A stretch of DNA of 33,465 nt from positions 1 to 33,465 of the forward strand of contig CALUSZ010000084.1 of the NCBI GenBank assembly GCA_944323495.1. Direction: 5' to 3'. The notes beneath the pieces were generated by a model. It saw nothing but the letters and a program-made list of their open reading frames with translations. It was not told the origin of the DNA and made no database searches. How positions within the stretch are numbered: position 1 is the stretch's first letter; the number at the start of each line of letters is the position of its first letter. The DNA is from Candidatus Gastranaerophilales bacterium (GTDB lineage Bacteria > Cyanobacteriota > Vampirovibrionia > Gastranaerophilales > Gastranaerophilaceae). The position numbers and the translations under genes are program-made. This document shows, piece by piece, positions 24,264 to 33,337 of the stretch.

Positions 24264-25335
24264 ATTCCGTAATTTTATTCAAAGCTTCCTGTAAGTTTTC
24301 AGCACAGAATCCGAGCCTTGCGTACCCCTCTATTTCCATTGTTTCTCCGGGAATCAGGGCTACTCCGGTTTGAAATTGCAGTTTTTTACAGAATTCGCGA
24401 GAAGGCATATCAAGATTATATTTTAATAAAACTGTAGTACCGCCTGTTGGCATGGTACATTGAAATTTGGGATTATTCTTCAGCCAGTTATTTAGTGTAT
24501 TTACTCCCGAATGCATTATGCCAAAGTTACGCTCCGCAATAGCGTCTCTGTTTTCCAATGCAACTGATGCAAAATAATCGTCTAAAATACTTACACTTAT
24601 TGTATTATATTGTCTTTGATGGTTAATTTCATTTATTAAATCTTCTCTTCCAATAACCCAGCCGACACGAAGTCCGGGAAGAGAATATGTTTTAGACATG
24701 CTGCCCACAGAAATTCCTTTTTCATAGATATCCGCAACTGATTTTGAATAAGGATTTCCTGCTAAATTTAGTCCGCGATATACCTCGTCAGATAATATCC
24801 AAACATTTTTCTTTTGAGCAATTTTTACAATCTCTTCAAGCTGCCGGTCCGGGATTACGGAACCTGTCGGGTTATTAGGGTTATTCAGGCACAAAAGCTT
24901 TGTTTTTGGTGTAATTATTTTATCCAATTCTTCTATATCAGGAAGCCACTTATTCTCTTCCTTTAAAAAATAAAGCTTAACATTGCACCCCAGGGCTTCG
25001 GGTATGGAATAATGCTGCTGATAAGTCGGGACAATTGATACAACTTCATCACCTTTTTCTAATAAAGATAAGAACACCAGCTGATTTGCACCGATTGCTC
25101 CATGAGTTATTGTTATATTTTTAATCTCCTGATTTTCATACAACGATTTTACGGCATCCTTAAGTCTCAAGGAGCCTTCTATATCCCCATAATCAAGTTT
25201 TGTATTAAAGATTTCTTTTGAAAACGGAAGTTCATTAATACTCAAAGGAGATATGCAGGTCGTTGTTAAATCATACACGGCTTTCGGACAGTACCTGTTC
25301 ATCCATTCTTCAATTTTAAAACCCGCTATTTTCAT
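24253..25335 (-). CDS. PLP-dependent class I/II aminotransferase
   Basis: The product is 360 residues, fold-type I. Visible motifs are NNPNNPTG (151-158), SDEVYRG (182-188), the Schiff-base lysine K215 in SMSKTYSLPGLRVGW (212-226) and the substrate-carboxylate arginine near the C-terminus (ARLGF). The start, MKIAGFKIEEWMNRY, resembles a subgroup sometimes named capreomycidine-synthase-like, which is not evidence of antibiotic synthesis. It is expected to transaminate an amino acid; substrate unknown. There is no Shine-Dalgarno site; TATGAT lies 12 bases before the ATG, so the leader may be very short. It diverges from the serpin-like gene. Confidence 0.88.
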   Translation of the reverse strand: MKIAGFKIEEWMNRYCPKAVYDLTTTCISPLSINELPFSKEIFNTKLDYGDIEGSLRLKDAVKSLYENQEIKNITITHGAIGANQLVFLSLLEKGDEVVSIVPTYQQHYSIPEALGCNVKLYFLKEENKWLPDIEELDKIITPKTKLLCLNNPNNPTGSVIPDRQLEEIVKIAQKKNVWILSDEVYRGLNLAGNPYSKSVADIYEKGISVGSMSKTYSLPGLRVGWVIGREDLINEINHQRQYNTISVSILDDYFASVALENRDAIAERNFGIMHSGVNTLNNWLKNNPKFQCTMPTGGTTVLLKYNLDMPSREFCKKLQFQTGVALIPGETMEIEGYARLGFCAENLQEALNKITEFTC

Positions 25336-25358
25336 AGAAATATACTATCATAAAAGGA

Positions 25359-25387
25359 TTGTTAAAAAAAATTTTTCCTGGTAAAAT
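25359..25387 (+). promoter_or_regulatory. Promoter of the serpin-like gene (near-leaderless)
   Basis: TTGTTA (25359-25364), a 17-base spacer and TAAAAT (25382-25387) are followed by the ATG at 25397. The predicted start is only two or three bases before the codon. No Shine-Dalgarno site is present. Confidence 0.55.
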
Positions 25388-25396
25388 TCTAATACT

Positions 25397-26407
25397 ATGA
25401 AAAAATTAATTATATCTTTATTAACAACATTACTAATGTTCTCACCGGCTATGGCCGGAAGTATTGATGTCCTGCCTACAATGCAGAGCAAATCCACGGT
25501 TCAGGATAGAGTCTGGGTCGGAACTTTCCAAATTGTTTGGAATGATTTTATGGATAAAATAGCATTCAACCAGATAAAATTTCCGGGTGGAACTCCTGTG
25601 ATTGTAAATGAGCTAAATAAGCAGGAATTTACTGTTGAAGATTTGAACGAGAAATGCTATTACAGATATGTAGGAAAAATCAAGAAAAATACAAAAAAGG
25701 TTATTGCTAAAGCAATTAAAAAGAAGTTTAAAGAAACCAGCGACCTTTTGGATAAGCTTGACTTAACGCCTGCTAAAAACAGATTCATTGTATATGCAAT
25801 GCTAAAGAAAGATTTTGAGTTTGTTAATCCGTTTGATAAGCTCGGAAAATCAGCATTCAGAGATACAGAGGCTGAATACTTCGGAATTAACGGGAATTCG
25901 GATAAAGCTCTTGATAACGGCGTAAAGGTTTTATTCTATAATAATCCTTCCGATTTTGCGGTAGTTTTGGATACTAACGGAAGAGACGAGGTTTATTTGT
26001 ATAAAACTCCTACAACAAAAACATTTAACTACATATACGCTGATATGCTGAAAAAACAGGAAGCTTTTGAAGGTAATACAGAGTTTGGCGATGTAGATGA
26101 GTTGAAGGTGCCTAACCTTAAGTTCTTTGAAGAAAAATCCTTTGATGAAGTTACAGGAAAAAGAATCAAGGGTACAAATCTTGTAATAGAGCAGGCGCTT
26201 GAGACTATTAAATTTGAGATGGATAATACGGGTGTGAAATTAAAAAGCGAGGCCGCAATGACAGCTATGATGACGGCGCTTTTGCCTCCGGAGGAGCCCA
26301 GGTTATTCTATTTTGATGATACATTTGTTGTATTCTTAAAAGAAAAAGGAAAAGAAAAACCATATTTCGCACTTCGCGTGTATGATATAAATAATTTTCA
26401 GGAATAG
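25397..26407 (+). CDS. Secreted serpin-like protein
   Basis: The product is 336 residues with a clear signal peptide (1-20, ending AMA). Several segments follow serpin order. RFIVYAMLKKDFEFVNPFDK (129-148) corresponds to the strand/loop that in serpins reads like x-A-x-Y-F-K-x-x-W-x-x-P-F-D. LKVPNLKF (236-243) corresponds to the L-P-K-F strand. IKFEMDNTG (271-279) and SEAAMTAMM (284-292) resemble the hinge before the reactive loop. LFYFDDTFVVFLKEKG (303-318) and PYFALRVYD (322-330) match the C-terminal strands. From the hinge glycine to the C-terminal strand there are about 27 residues, enough for a reactive loop. The hinge is not canonical (KLKSEAAM instead of a run of small residues), so inhibition is uncertain. 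A divergent serpin or a relative of the fold is my inference. Confidence 0.6.
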   Translation: MKKLIISLLTTLLMFSPAMAGSIDVLPTMQSKSTVQDRVWVGTFQIVWNDFMDKIAFNQIKFPGGTPVIVNELNKQEFTVEDLNEKCYYRYVGKIKKNTKKVIAKAIKKKFKETSDLLDKLDLTPAKNRFIVYAMLKKDFEFVNPFDKLGKSAFRDTEAEYFGINGNSDKALDNGVKVLFYNNPSDFAVVLDTNGRDEVYLYKTPTTKTFNYIYADMLKKQEAFEGNTEFGDVDELKVPNLKFFEEKSFDEVTGKRIKGTNLVIEQALETIKFEMDNTGVKLKSEAAMTAMMTALLPPEEPRLFYFDDTFVVFLKEKGKEKPYFALRVYDINNFQE

Positions 26408-26414
26408 TTTTTGA

Positions 26415-26441
26415 TGGCGCATCATCTCCGATGATGCGCCA
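26415..26441 (+). terminator. Hairpin after the serpin-like gene
   Basis: TGGCGCATCAT (26415-26425) and ATGATGCGCCA (26431-26441) are perfectly complementary around CTCCG. It lies eight bases after the stop. It has no proper T-run, so termination may be incomplete or factor-aided. Confidence 0.6.
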
Positions 26442-26475
26442 TTCAGATGATAAAATGTAATTTTTTATTACAGAA

Positions 26476-26505
26476 TTGTCTTTTGTCATATTTATATATT
26501 AGAAT
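26476..26505 (+). promoter_or_regulatory. Candidate promoter for the lytic transglycosylase gene
   Basis: TTGTCT (26476-26481), an 18-base spacer and TAGAAT (26500-26505) fit a sigma-70-type promoter and leave about 60 bases of leader. Confidence 0.45.
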
Positions 26506-26572
26506 ATTAATTATAAAAGACTTTGGTCAGTTGTTATTTATCCGGGTTAATAAATAGTTGGGAAGGATTTGA

Positions 26573-28537
26573 ATGAGAAGAAGAAGACGGAAATATGATT
26601 TGTATATAGTAGTATTTTTAGCTTTATTCACTTTAGGTTATTTTATATACAATCATGCATCCTCTGAATCCCGCGGAGTTGAAAACTATTCAACGGCTCT
26701 TGAATCATACAAGGCAAGCGATTATGAAGAAGCATACAAAAAATTTGGTAAAGTTCCCTCAGGTTCAAGTCTAAAAAAACCTGCATTATTCAGGCAGGCA
26801 AGATGTGCAACTAATCTTGATAATAAAGAACTTGCTATAAAAAAATATAACAGAATTGTGCGTGCCGGCTCAAAATCGTCAATAGCACCAATCAGTGAAT
26901 ACAATATGGCTGTTTTGATGTTTGATATAAAAGATAAAAGAGCAAAAAAACATTTCAAAAAGATAATAAAGAAATTTCCTGAAAGTGATTATGCAATTGC
27001 ATCAGAATACTATTTAGGACTTCTGGAACTTTCAAATCCGCCAAAGAATGAAAAAAGGCTGGAAAAATCAAAGGAGCGCGCCTGTATTCATTTCAAAAAC
27101 TACATAGAAAAATCACCTGATGGCAGATTCGCTATTAAATCCATTGATGAAATCAGGGCATTAGAACCGAAGTTAAACAATTATAATAACCTCTTGATAG
27201 CAAAATCCTATTATGCGAATGGCGAATTTGAAAAAGCAAAAGAATATCTAAACAAAACAACTCTTGCAGAAAGCTGGTCTGATTTTGCAAAAAATGAGTA
27301 CAAACTTGGAAATAAAGAAAAAGCTAATTATTATACAGAATTAGGTCTAAAAAAACATGCATTTAATACTGACCCAAAGGACATCTATGAAGTTATAGAC
27401 AACTATGTCGCCACATTTCCGCTTAGAAAAGATGGAATAACAAAATTAACTAATTTGGGTGTTAAATCTACCGGTGCGGATTATATCACATATTTATATT
27501 GTAATGAAGTAGTTGCTTCAAATGTGCAGGAAGCTTGTTTTAGAACGTTATACGAAAAATATCCAAATGGTCAGTTTTCTGCAGATGCTCTTTATAATCT
27601 TTTTATAACTAAATACCTTCAAAAGAAATATTATGATGCACAAAGGCTTGGTTTTCTTCATTTAAAGAAGTTTCCTAACGTAAAATCAAGTCCTGCAGTT
27701 ACATATTTTATGGGCAAAATTGCATTCAAATTAAAACACTATGACTCTGCCAATAATTATTATAAAAAAGTTCTTGCAGCATATCCTGATACATATTATG
27801 CATACAGGGCAAACTATAACCTATTCAAAGAAGACGGTGTTCTTCCATTTGGAGAATTAAATGAGAAACCGGTTGTATTTCCATATAAAAAATCTCTGGA
27901 TAAGAATCTAGTGGTAAAGCTTGCGTATCTAAAGGATTATGATTTAGTAGAGGAGTTATGTAAAAAAGATAAATTTATCCAAAGCTGGGTTGCATATGAA
28001 AAAGGAAATTATACAATATCAGCAGTACTTGCGCGCAACGCAATGGAAGAATTGGACGTTAAACCGTCGTTTGATGATTTAAGATGGCGTCTTGTTTATC
28101 CTATGCATTATTATGAAATTGTTGATAAGGTAAAGGGCAATAATAACCCTATTATATTGGAGTCTATCATTAAAGAAGAAAGTCATTTTAATCCACAGGC
28201 AAAAAGTGCAGTTGGTGCAGTCGGGCTTATGCAGCTAATGCCTGCAACATATAGTGAAGTTGTAAAAAAACATAATCTTCCACTAGACTTAAATGCAGAA
28301 ACTACGAATATAACAGCGGGAAGTTTTTATTATGAAGGCTTAAAAAAAGTTTTGGGCAACAAGGACTTATATGCAATAACTGCATATAACGGCGGTATTG
28401 GTTCAGTAACTAACTGGTTTTCAAAACTCATATATTCAGATACTGATGAGTTTGTAGAACAAATTCCGTATCCTGAAACCAAAAATTATGTAAAGAAAGT
28501 TTTGCGGACTTATTGGGTATATGGTAATGTTTATTAA
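26573..28537 (+). CDS. Membrane-anchored TPR lytic transglycosylase (Slt family)
   Basis: The product is 654 residues. An arginine-rich start and one hydrophobic helix (about 9-26) form a signal anchor. A long helical region (about 35-500) with TPR-like repeats (for example YKASDYEEAYKKFGKVP) makes the alpha-superhelix seen in Slt70. The C-terminal SLT domain begins with IIKEESHFNPQAKS; E536 is the expected catalytic acid. GAVGLMQLMPATYSEV and ITAYNGG follow, both standard for the goose-lysozyme-like fold. It cleaves peptidoglycan glycan strands to 1,6-anhydro products during wall turnover. GGGAAGGA gives a good ribosome site. lemA follows 77 bases later. Confidence 0.93.
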   Translation: MRRRRRKYDLYIVVFLALFTLGYFIYNHASSESRGVENYSTALESYKASDYEEAYKKFGKVPSGSSLKKPALFRQARCATNLDNKELAIKKYNRIVRAGSKSSIAPISEYNMAVLMFDIKDKRAKKHFKKIIKKFPESDYAIASEYYLGLLELSNPPKNEKRLEKSKERACIHFKNYIEKSPDGRFAIKSIDEIRALEPKLNNYNNLLIAKSYYANGEFEKAKEYLNKTTLAESWSDFAKNEYKLGNKEKANYYTELGLKKHAFNTDPKDIYEVIDNYVATFPLRKDGITKLTNLGVKSTGADYITYLYCNEVVASNVQEACFRTLYEKYPNGQFSADALYNLFITKYLQKKYYDAQRLGFLHLKKFPNVKSSPAVTYFMGKIAFKLKHYDSANNYYKKVLAAYPDTYYAYRANYNLFKEDGVLPFGELNEKPVVFPYKKSLDKNLVVKLAYLKDYDLVEELCKKDKFIQSWVAYEKGNYTISAVLARNAMEELDVKPSFDDLRWRLVYPMHYYEIVDKVKGNNNPIILESIIKEESHFNPQAKSAVGAVGLMQLMPATYSEVVKKHNLPLDLNAETTNITAGSFYYEGLKKVLGNKDLYAITAYNGGIGSVTNWFSKLIYSDTDEFVEQIPYPETKNYVKKVLRTYWVYGNVY

Positions 28538-28614
28538 AATACTCTTCTTAGATGTAAGAAAACATATAAATCAGCTGTATACTATTTAGGTTATCAATAT
28601 TACGGAGATTTAAT

Positions 28615-29190
28615 ATGAATACAACGTTAATTATTTCAATTGTAGCTTTAGTAGTAATAGTGGGCTGGATTTATGGTATTTATGCTTCTTTAATCAAGAA
28701 AAGAAACAAAGCAATGGAAGCTTTTTCTTCAATTGATGTTCAACTAAAGAAAAGGTACGACTTAATTCCAAATATATTAACAATTGCTCAAAAATTTATG
28801 GAACATGAACGGGGTTTAATGGAAGAGGTTACAAAATTAAGAACGCAGGTTATGGGGCTTCCGAGCAATTTTGAAAATATTGATAGAAAAATAGCTTTAG
28901 ATGGCGAGATTGCTAATAAAATGGGACAGATAATGGTTGCTGTTGAAAATTATCCGCAGTTAAAATCTGATCAGACAATGGTTACTGCAATGCAAACTTA
29001 TAATGAAGTTGAAGAACATATTTCAGCAGCAAGAAGATTCTATAACTCTGCTGCAAATGAACTCAAAAATGCAGTAGAAATCTTCCCGTCATCTTTAATT
29101 GCAAGAATGATAAATGTTAAGGCTGTTGATTTCTTTAAGGCAGCTGAGATAGAACGCAAGCCAATTAATGCTGCTGATTTCTTAAAATAA
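28615..29190 (+). CDS. lemA: LemA family membrane protein
   Basis: The product is 191 residues, a standard family length. An N-terminal membrane helix (about 4-24) is followed by the LemA signature (IKKRNKAMEAFSSIDVQLKK, then RYDLIPNILTIAQKFM) and a long four-helix region with YNEVEEHISAARRFYNSA. Family members sit in the inner membrane with the helical part exposed; their biochemical role is poorly defined. CGGAG seven bases upstream gives the start. In many genomes lemA is paired with a second membrane protein gene; here that partner is the broken gene that follows. Confidence 0.93.
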   Translation: MNTTLIISIVALVVIVGWIYGIYASLIKKRNKAMEAFSSIDVQLKKRYDLIPNILTIAQKFMEHERGLMEEVTKLRTQVMGLPSNFENIDRKIALDGEIANKMGQIMVAVENYPQLKSDQTMVTAMQTYNEVEEHISAARRFYNSAANELKNAVEIFPSSLIARMINVKAVDFFKAAEIERKPINAADFLK

Positions 29191-29205
29191 TATGATGAGG
29201 ATAAA

Positions 29206-29834
29206 ATGACTGATACTCAAAAAGGTATTTATGCAAATTTTGATACAGTTTATGATGCCAAAATCAAGCCCAAATTGCAAAATATGGAGAATTTCCGTCT
29301 TGAATGCAAGAGAAAACAAAATATTTGGGGTTTGATAAATCTGGCTCCGCTTGCTATATCTGTATAAGCACTATATCTGACGTATAAACTGGAACCTAAG
29401 TATGCTTATATATTAATATTATTAGTTTTCTGACTTCGCCAATGGTAAGAACTTACTGCAATTTGAGGGCAAAAGGAGTGGCTGTAGGGTTTAACAGTAT
29501 CAGCATAACAACCAAGATTAATCCTAAACCTCGCAAATTGGAAAAAGTTACTCTCGAAGATGTTGAATTCAATAACTTTTTTGATGTTTTTTCAGACAGC
29601 CAGGTAGAGTCAAGATATCTGCTAACAACTTCTTTTATGGAAAGGATAAAAACAATTCAGGCAGTTTTTCTTGCTCTTGGGGTAAACTGTGTATTTAAAG
29701 ATGATTACATATACATATTTTTAAATCACTGTATCAATATGGGCTCTGTTACTTCCGGCAGGGGATTATTTGAAGTCGGCGGAATGGATTATACATTACT
29801 TGATAAAAACATATATAAAATGGTATTTAATTAA
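29206..29834 (+). pseudogene. Decayed DUF3137-type partner of lemA
   Basis: An ATG at 29206 after TGAGGA opens an N-terminal part (MTDTQKGIYANFDTVYDAK) that stops at TAA 29365-29367, within the first membrane helix. The same frame continues with membrane-like ALYLTYKLEPKYAYILILLV before TGA at 29431. From about 29442, in a different frame, 130 codons carry the DUF3137 C-terminal block: FFDVFSDSQVESRYLLTTSF is very close to the family's phrase. Intact members are roughly 300 or more residues, so two stops, a frameshift and an internal loss are all indicated. The order lemA then DUF3137 is a common pairing. The C-terminal frame is open but lacks a ribosome site, so expression is doubtful. Confidence 0.8.
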
Positions 29835-29898
29835 TTAGTATCAATATTCCAGCTAATACAGCATTTCAAACTCGACCAGAAAATCGGGTTGTAAATAT

Positions 29899-29927
29899 TT
29901 GATAAATAGTGGGATTTTCTGTAAAAT
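29899..29927 (+). promoter_or_regulatory. Promoter upstream of tmk-prfB
   Basis: TTGATA (29899-29904), a 17-base spacer and TAAAAT (29922-29927) form a good sigma-70-type promoter. The predicted start, about 29934, coincides with the ATG of a 19-codon ORF. Confidence 0.6.
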
Positions 29928-29933
29928 AGGTTT

Positions 29934-29993
29934 ATGGAATTAAAAAAAATAATGATTAAGGGAAGAATTTCTAAAAAAGAAGCAAGGATTTAA
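29934..29993 (+). CDS. Possible leaderless 19-codon ORF before tmk
   Basis: The frame encodes MELKKIMIKGRISKKEARI, a strongly basic peptide, and ends seven bases before the tmk ATG. The AAGGA that could serve tmk lies inside its last codons. If transcription starts at 29934, as the promoter predicts, the peptide would be made from a leaderless message and could couple to tmk. It may also be a chance frame. Confidence 0.3.
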   Translation: MELKKIMIKGRISKKEARI

Positions 29994-30000
29994 TTTTGAT

Positions 30001-30609
30001 ATGAAGAGAGGTTTATTTATAACATTTGAGGGTGCTGACGGGTGTGGAAAAACAACCCAGATAAAGCTTTTAGACGAATATCTGCGTGCGAAAGGACAAT
30101 CAACACTTTTAACAAGAGAACCCGGTGCAAAGGGGCTCGGAGTTAAGTTAAGAGAAATTCTTTTGAACTATGAAGGGCCTGTTTCTCCAAATTGTGAATC
30201 GTTTTTATTTTTAGCCGACAGGGCGCAGCATGTAGACTGTATAGTAAAACCGGCGCTTGAAGCAGGGAAAATTGTTCTCTGTGACCGGCACACAGATTCT
30301 ACTGTTGCATATCAGGGATATGGACGCGGTTTGGATATTGAGCGGATTAATATGCTTAATGAAATTGCCGTAAGCGGCTTAAAACCCGATTTAACAATTG
30401 TTTTTGATATTGATATTGAAACATCGCTCGCAAGAGTCGGAAACAACAAGGACCGCATGGAATCGGCCGGAATTGACTTTTTTAACAGGGTAAGAAACGG
30501 CTATTTAGAAATTGCCAAAAATGAACCGGACAGAGTGAAAATTATTAATTCTTCTGATACAATAGAGAATATACATAAAAAAGTTGTGGAATTAGTCGAA
30601 AAATTATGA
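30001..30609 (+). CDS. tmk: Thymidylate kinase
   Basis: The product is 202 residues. The P-loop is [11 protein letters not shown] (10-20), followed by [11 protein letters not shown], the substrate-site segment [17 protein letters not shown] (the family's D-R-[YH]-x-D-S motif) and [13 protein letters not shown]. It phosphorylates dTMP to dTDP with ATP. The ribosome site is weak: AAGGA is 12 bases away. Its stop overlaps the prfB start (ATGA), so the two are translationally coupled. Confidence 0.95.
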   Translation: MKRGLFITFEGADGCGKTTQIKLLDEYLRAKGQSTLLTREPGAKGLGVKLREILLNYEGPVSPNCESFLFLADRAQHVDCIVKPALEAGKIVLCDRHTDSTVAYQGYGRGLDIERINMLNEIAVSGLKPDLTIVFDIDIETSLARVGNNKDRMESAGIDFFNRVRNGYLEIAKNEPDRVKIINSSDTIENIHKKVVELVEKL

Positions 30610-31667
30610 ATATACAAGAGCTGGAACAGCGAGTAAAAGAAGATAAAAAAGGGATTGATTTTGCAAAATTAGCGGGTGATTTGGAGGATCTTGAATCAAG
30701 GCTTCAAACACCTGAAGTTTGGGCGAATCAAAATCTGGCATCTGAACTCGGACAAAAATCAAGAGAGATAAAAGAAACGCTCGAAATGTTTTCCAGATGG
30801 GATAATATTTTAGAGGATTATAAAACAGCCGTTGAAATAGGAGACGAAGAACTTATTCAAGAGAGCAGCGGACAGCTTGCAGGTTTAGAAAAAGAGCTTG
30901 ATAAATATGAAATACAGAGAATGTTATCAGGAGAGTATGATGAGGCTGACGCTTTTCTTTCGATTAATGCTGGAGCAGGTGGAACCGATGCTCAGGATTG
31001 GGCAGAGATGCTTTTAAGAATGTACACAAGGTGGGCAGAATCCAGAGGTTGGAAGGTTGAAGTTGTAGATAAGTCAGAAGGCGAAGAAGCAGGGATTAAA
31101 TCTGCTACAATAAAAATTTCAGGAAAATACGCATACGGTTATGCAAAAGCAGAAAAGGGTGTACACAGGCTTGTAAGAATATCGCCTTTCAATGCAAACG
31201 GCAAGCGGCAAACAAGTTTTGCCTCCTGTGAAGTTTCCCCGATTATTCCAGATTATGAAAAAACAATAGTTATTCCGCCAGAGGATATAGAAGTTGATAC
31301 AATGCGCTCCGGAGGCGCCGGCGGCCAAAATGTTAACAAGGTTGAAACGGCAGTAAGAATTTTGCATAAGCCTACAGGTATAGTTATCAAATGCCAGCAA
31401 GAACGCTCGCAGCTTCAAAATAAGGAAAATGCGATGCAAATGCTTGCTTCAAAACTTTTAGAGCTAAGGCAGCGCGAGCACGAAAAAAAACTTGCAGAAT
31501 TAAAAGGCGAAAATTTTGATATAAATTTTGGCTCACAAATCCGTTCGTATGTTTTTCATCCGTATAAATTAGTAAAAGATCACCGAACTGGCTACGAGAT
31601 GGGTAATGTTGATGCTGTTATGGACGGTGATATTGATGGATTTATAGAGGCTTACTTAAAAAGCTAA
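30606..31667 (+). CDS. prfB: Peptide chain release factor 2, without the programmed frameshift
   Basis: The product is 353 residues. The stop-codon-reading tripeptide is SPF (193-195), typical of RF2 (UGA/UAA), and the peptidyl-hydrolysis loop is [10 protein letters not shown] with GGQ at 239-241. The coding frame is continuous from ATG 30606, which overlaps the tmk stop. The in-frame UGA with CUU slippery codon near codon 25, used for autoregulation in many bacteria, is absent. The N-terminus is about a dozen residues shorter than in E. coli. Confidence 0.95.
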   Translation: MNIQELEQRVKEDKKGIDFAKLAGDLEDLESRLQTPEVWANQNLASELGQKSREIKETLEMFSRWDNILEDYKTAVEIGDEELIQESSGQLAGLEKELDKYEIQRMLSGEYDEADAFLSINAGAGGTDAQDWAEMLLRMYTRWAESRGWKVEVVDKSEGEEAGIKSATIKISGKYAYGYAKAEKGVHRLVRISPFNANGKRQTSFASCEVSPIIPDYEKTIVIPPEDIEVDTMRSGGAGGQNVNKVETAVRILHKPTGIVIKCQQERSQLQNKENAMQMLASKLLELRQREHEKKLAELKGENFDINFGSQIRSYVFHPYKLVKDHRTGYEMGNVDAVMDGDIDGFIEAYLKS

Positions 31668-31717
31668 AACATGTTATAATAATGGCCCCATAGGTAAATA
31701 AGGAAAATAATCGTCTG

Positions 31718-33313
31718 ATGGAGCTTATTATAATTTTGTGCGCGGTAGTTATTCTATCAGCTATTTTTACGAATAAATTCTTGAATTCCATAGGAATTCC
31801 GGCACTGCTTTTTTTCATGTGTCTTGGAATGTTATTTGGCTCTGACGGGCTCTTTAAAATTAGTTTTTCAGATTTTACCCTAACCAAAGAACTTTGCTCT
31901 ATTGCCCTTGGATTCATTATATTCTATGGTGGGTTCTGTACTAAATGGAAAACTGCCAAACCAATTATAAAACAAGCATCTATTTTATCTACGATAGGTG
32001 TCTTGGGAACGGCAATTTTGACCTGTATTTTTTGCCATTTTATTCTTCATCTGAATTTTCTAGAAAGTTTTCTTATCGGCTCTGTTATCAGTTCTACTGA
32101 TGCAGCATCTGTCTTTTCAATATTGCGTTCAAAAAACCTTAATTTAAAAGAACACACAGCTCCGCTTTTAGAAATCGAAAGCGGTAGTAATGATCCGATG
32201 TCATATGTGCTTGTAATTCTTGCTATGACATTATTGCAAGGGCAAAGCTGCGGTTTTGTTTTTATACTCTTTTTAAAGCAAATGATTTTCGGGATACTAA
32301 CAGGTATTTTGATTGCAAAAGCTGCTATTTTTATTTTTGAAAAAACAAAAATCATTACAGAAGGTAACGATACCCTATTTGTTATAGCCATAGTCTTAGC
32401 TGCGTATGCACTTCCGGAGTTATACAACGGGAACCCATTCCTTTCAGTGTATTTTCTTGGAATAATCCTCGGTAACGCAAAAATTCCGAATAAATCAGCA
32501 ATGATGAATTTCTTTGATGGTATAACAAAACTCGCGCAAATAGGGATTTTCTTTACATTAGGGCTTCTTGCATTTCCAAGAGAAGTCCCGCAGATACTTC
32601 TTACCGGAACTTTAATATTTCTTTTCCTAACTTTTATAGCACGTCCTATTGTTATTTTTGCACTGCTTCTGCCGTTTAAAGCAAGTATTAACCAATGTCT
32701 GCTTGTCTCCTGGGCGGGTTTAAGAGGGGTTGCCTCAATCGTATTTGCAATAATCGCAACAACAGACAGCGGAATTACTCTGCACTATGATTTATTCCAT
32801 CTGGTGTTTTTAATATCAATTCTCTCAGTTGCATCTCAGGGTACTTTACTGCCTTATATGTCTAAAAAAATAAATATGCTTGATGAGTTTTCGGACATAA
32901 GAAAAACATTTAATGATTATCAGGAAGAATGCGCAATTAAGCTCTTAAAAATTAATATAAAAAAGGACCACGAATGGGTTGGTAAAAAAATAAAAGATAT
33001 AGAATTCCCGCACAATGCAATTGCTCTGTTTTTGCAAAGAGGCAAAGAAAGAATTGTACCTAAAGGTGGAACAGTCGTTAATAGCGGCGATAGAATAACG
33101 CTAAGCCTTCCTATAAGCCAAAGTGATGATGATATAGAGCTAAAAGAATTGCTGATTCATAAAGAGCACAGATGGTGCGGAAAAAGTATTAAAGATATAG
33201 GCTTAGGAAAAAATGAAATGATAGTCTTAATTAAGCGCGGGCGTGACCATATTATACCTAAAGGCAGTACAATTCTGGCAGATGGTGATTTAGTCGTATT
33301 ATACAGTAATTAA
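31718..33313 (+). CDS. CPA-type K+(Na+)/H+ antiporter with two TrkA-C domains (NhaP2/CvrA-like)
   Basis: The product is 531 residues. About 12 membrane segments fill residues 1-390. The antiporter core signatures are SSTDAASVFSILRSKNL (125-141) and LEIESGSNDPMSYVL (151-165), with D128 and D159 as likely ion-site acids. Two RCK/TrkA-C modules follow at about 418-467 and 484-531, each with the pattern H-x-W-x-G-K-x-I-K-D and a P-K-G turn; such domains gate transport by binding a regulator. The likely role is cytoplasmic cation and pH homeostasis. TATAAT at 31675-31680 may be its -10 box, with a poor -35. The ribosome site is weak (AAGGA 13 bases away). Confidence 0.9.
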   Translation: MELIIILCAVVILSAIFTNKFLNSIGIPALLFFMCLGMLFGSDGLFKISFSDFTLTKELCSIALGFIIFYGGFCTKWKTAKPIIKQASILSTIGVLGTAILTCIFCHFILHLNFLESFLIGSVISSTDAASVFSILRSKNLNLKEHTAPLLEIESGSNDPMSYVLVILAMTLLQGQSCGFVFILFLKQMIFGILTGILIAKAAIFIFEKTKIITEGNDTLFVIAIVLAAYALPELYNGNPFLSVYFLGIILGNAKIPNKSAMMNFFDGITKLAQIGIFFTLGLLAFPREVPQILLTGTLIFLFLTFIARPIVIFALLLPFKASINQCLLVSWAGLRGVASIVFAIIATTDSGITLHYDLFHLVFLISILSVASQGTLLPYMSKKINMLDEFSDIRKTFNDYQEECAIKLLKINIKKDHEWVGKKIKDIEFPHNAIALFLQRGKERIVPKGGTVVNSGDRITLSLPISQSDDDIELKELLIHKEHRWCGKSIKDIGLGKNEMIVLIKRGRDHIIPKGSTILADGDLVVLYSN

Positions 33314-33314
33314 A

Positions 33315-33337
33315 AAAGACTCCTTCAAGGAGTCTTT
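33315..33337. terminator. Bidirectional terminator after the antiporter gene
   Basis: AAAGACTCCTT (33315-33325) and AAGGAGTCTTT (33327-33337) are perfectly complementary, giving a stem of at least nine pairs with a short loop. Flanking A and T runs suit both strands. Confidence 0.85.

Noticed and set aside
24253..25335. Capreomycidine synthase / antibiotic pathway gene
   Set aside because: The resemblance is to a loosely named aminotransferase subgroup, and no biosynthetic neighbours exist.
30606..30690. Programmed frameshift site in prfB
   Set aside because: No CUU-UGA context is present and the frame is continuous from the ATG.
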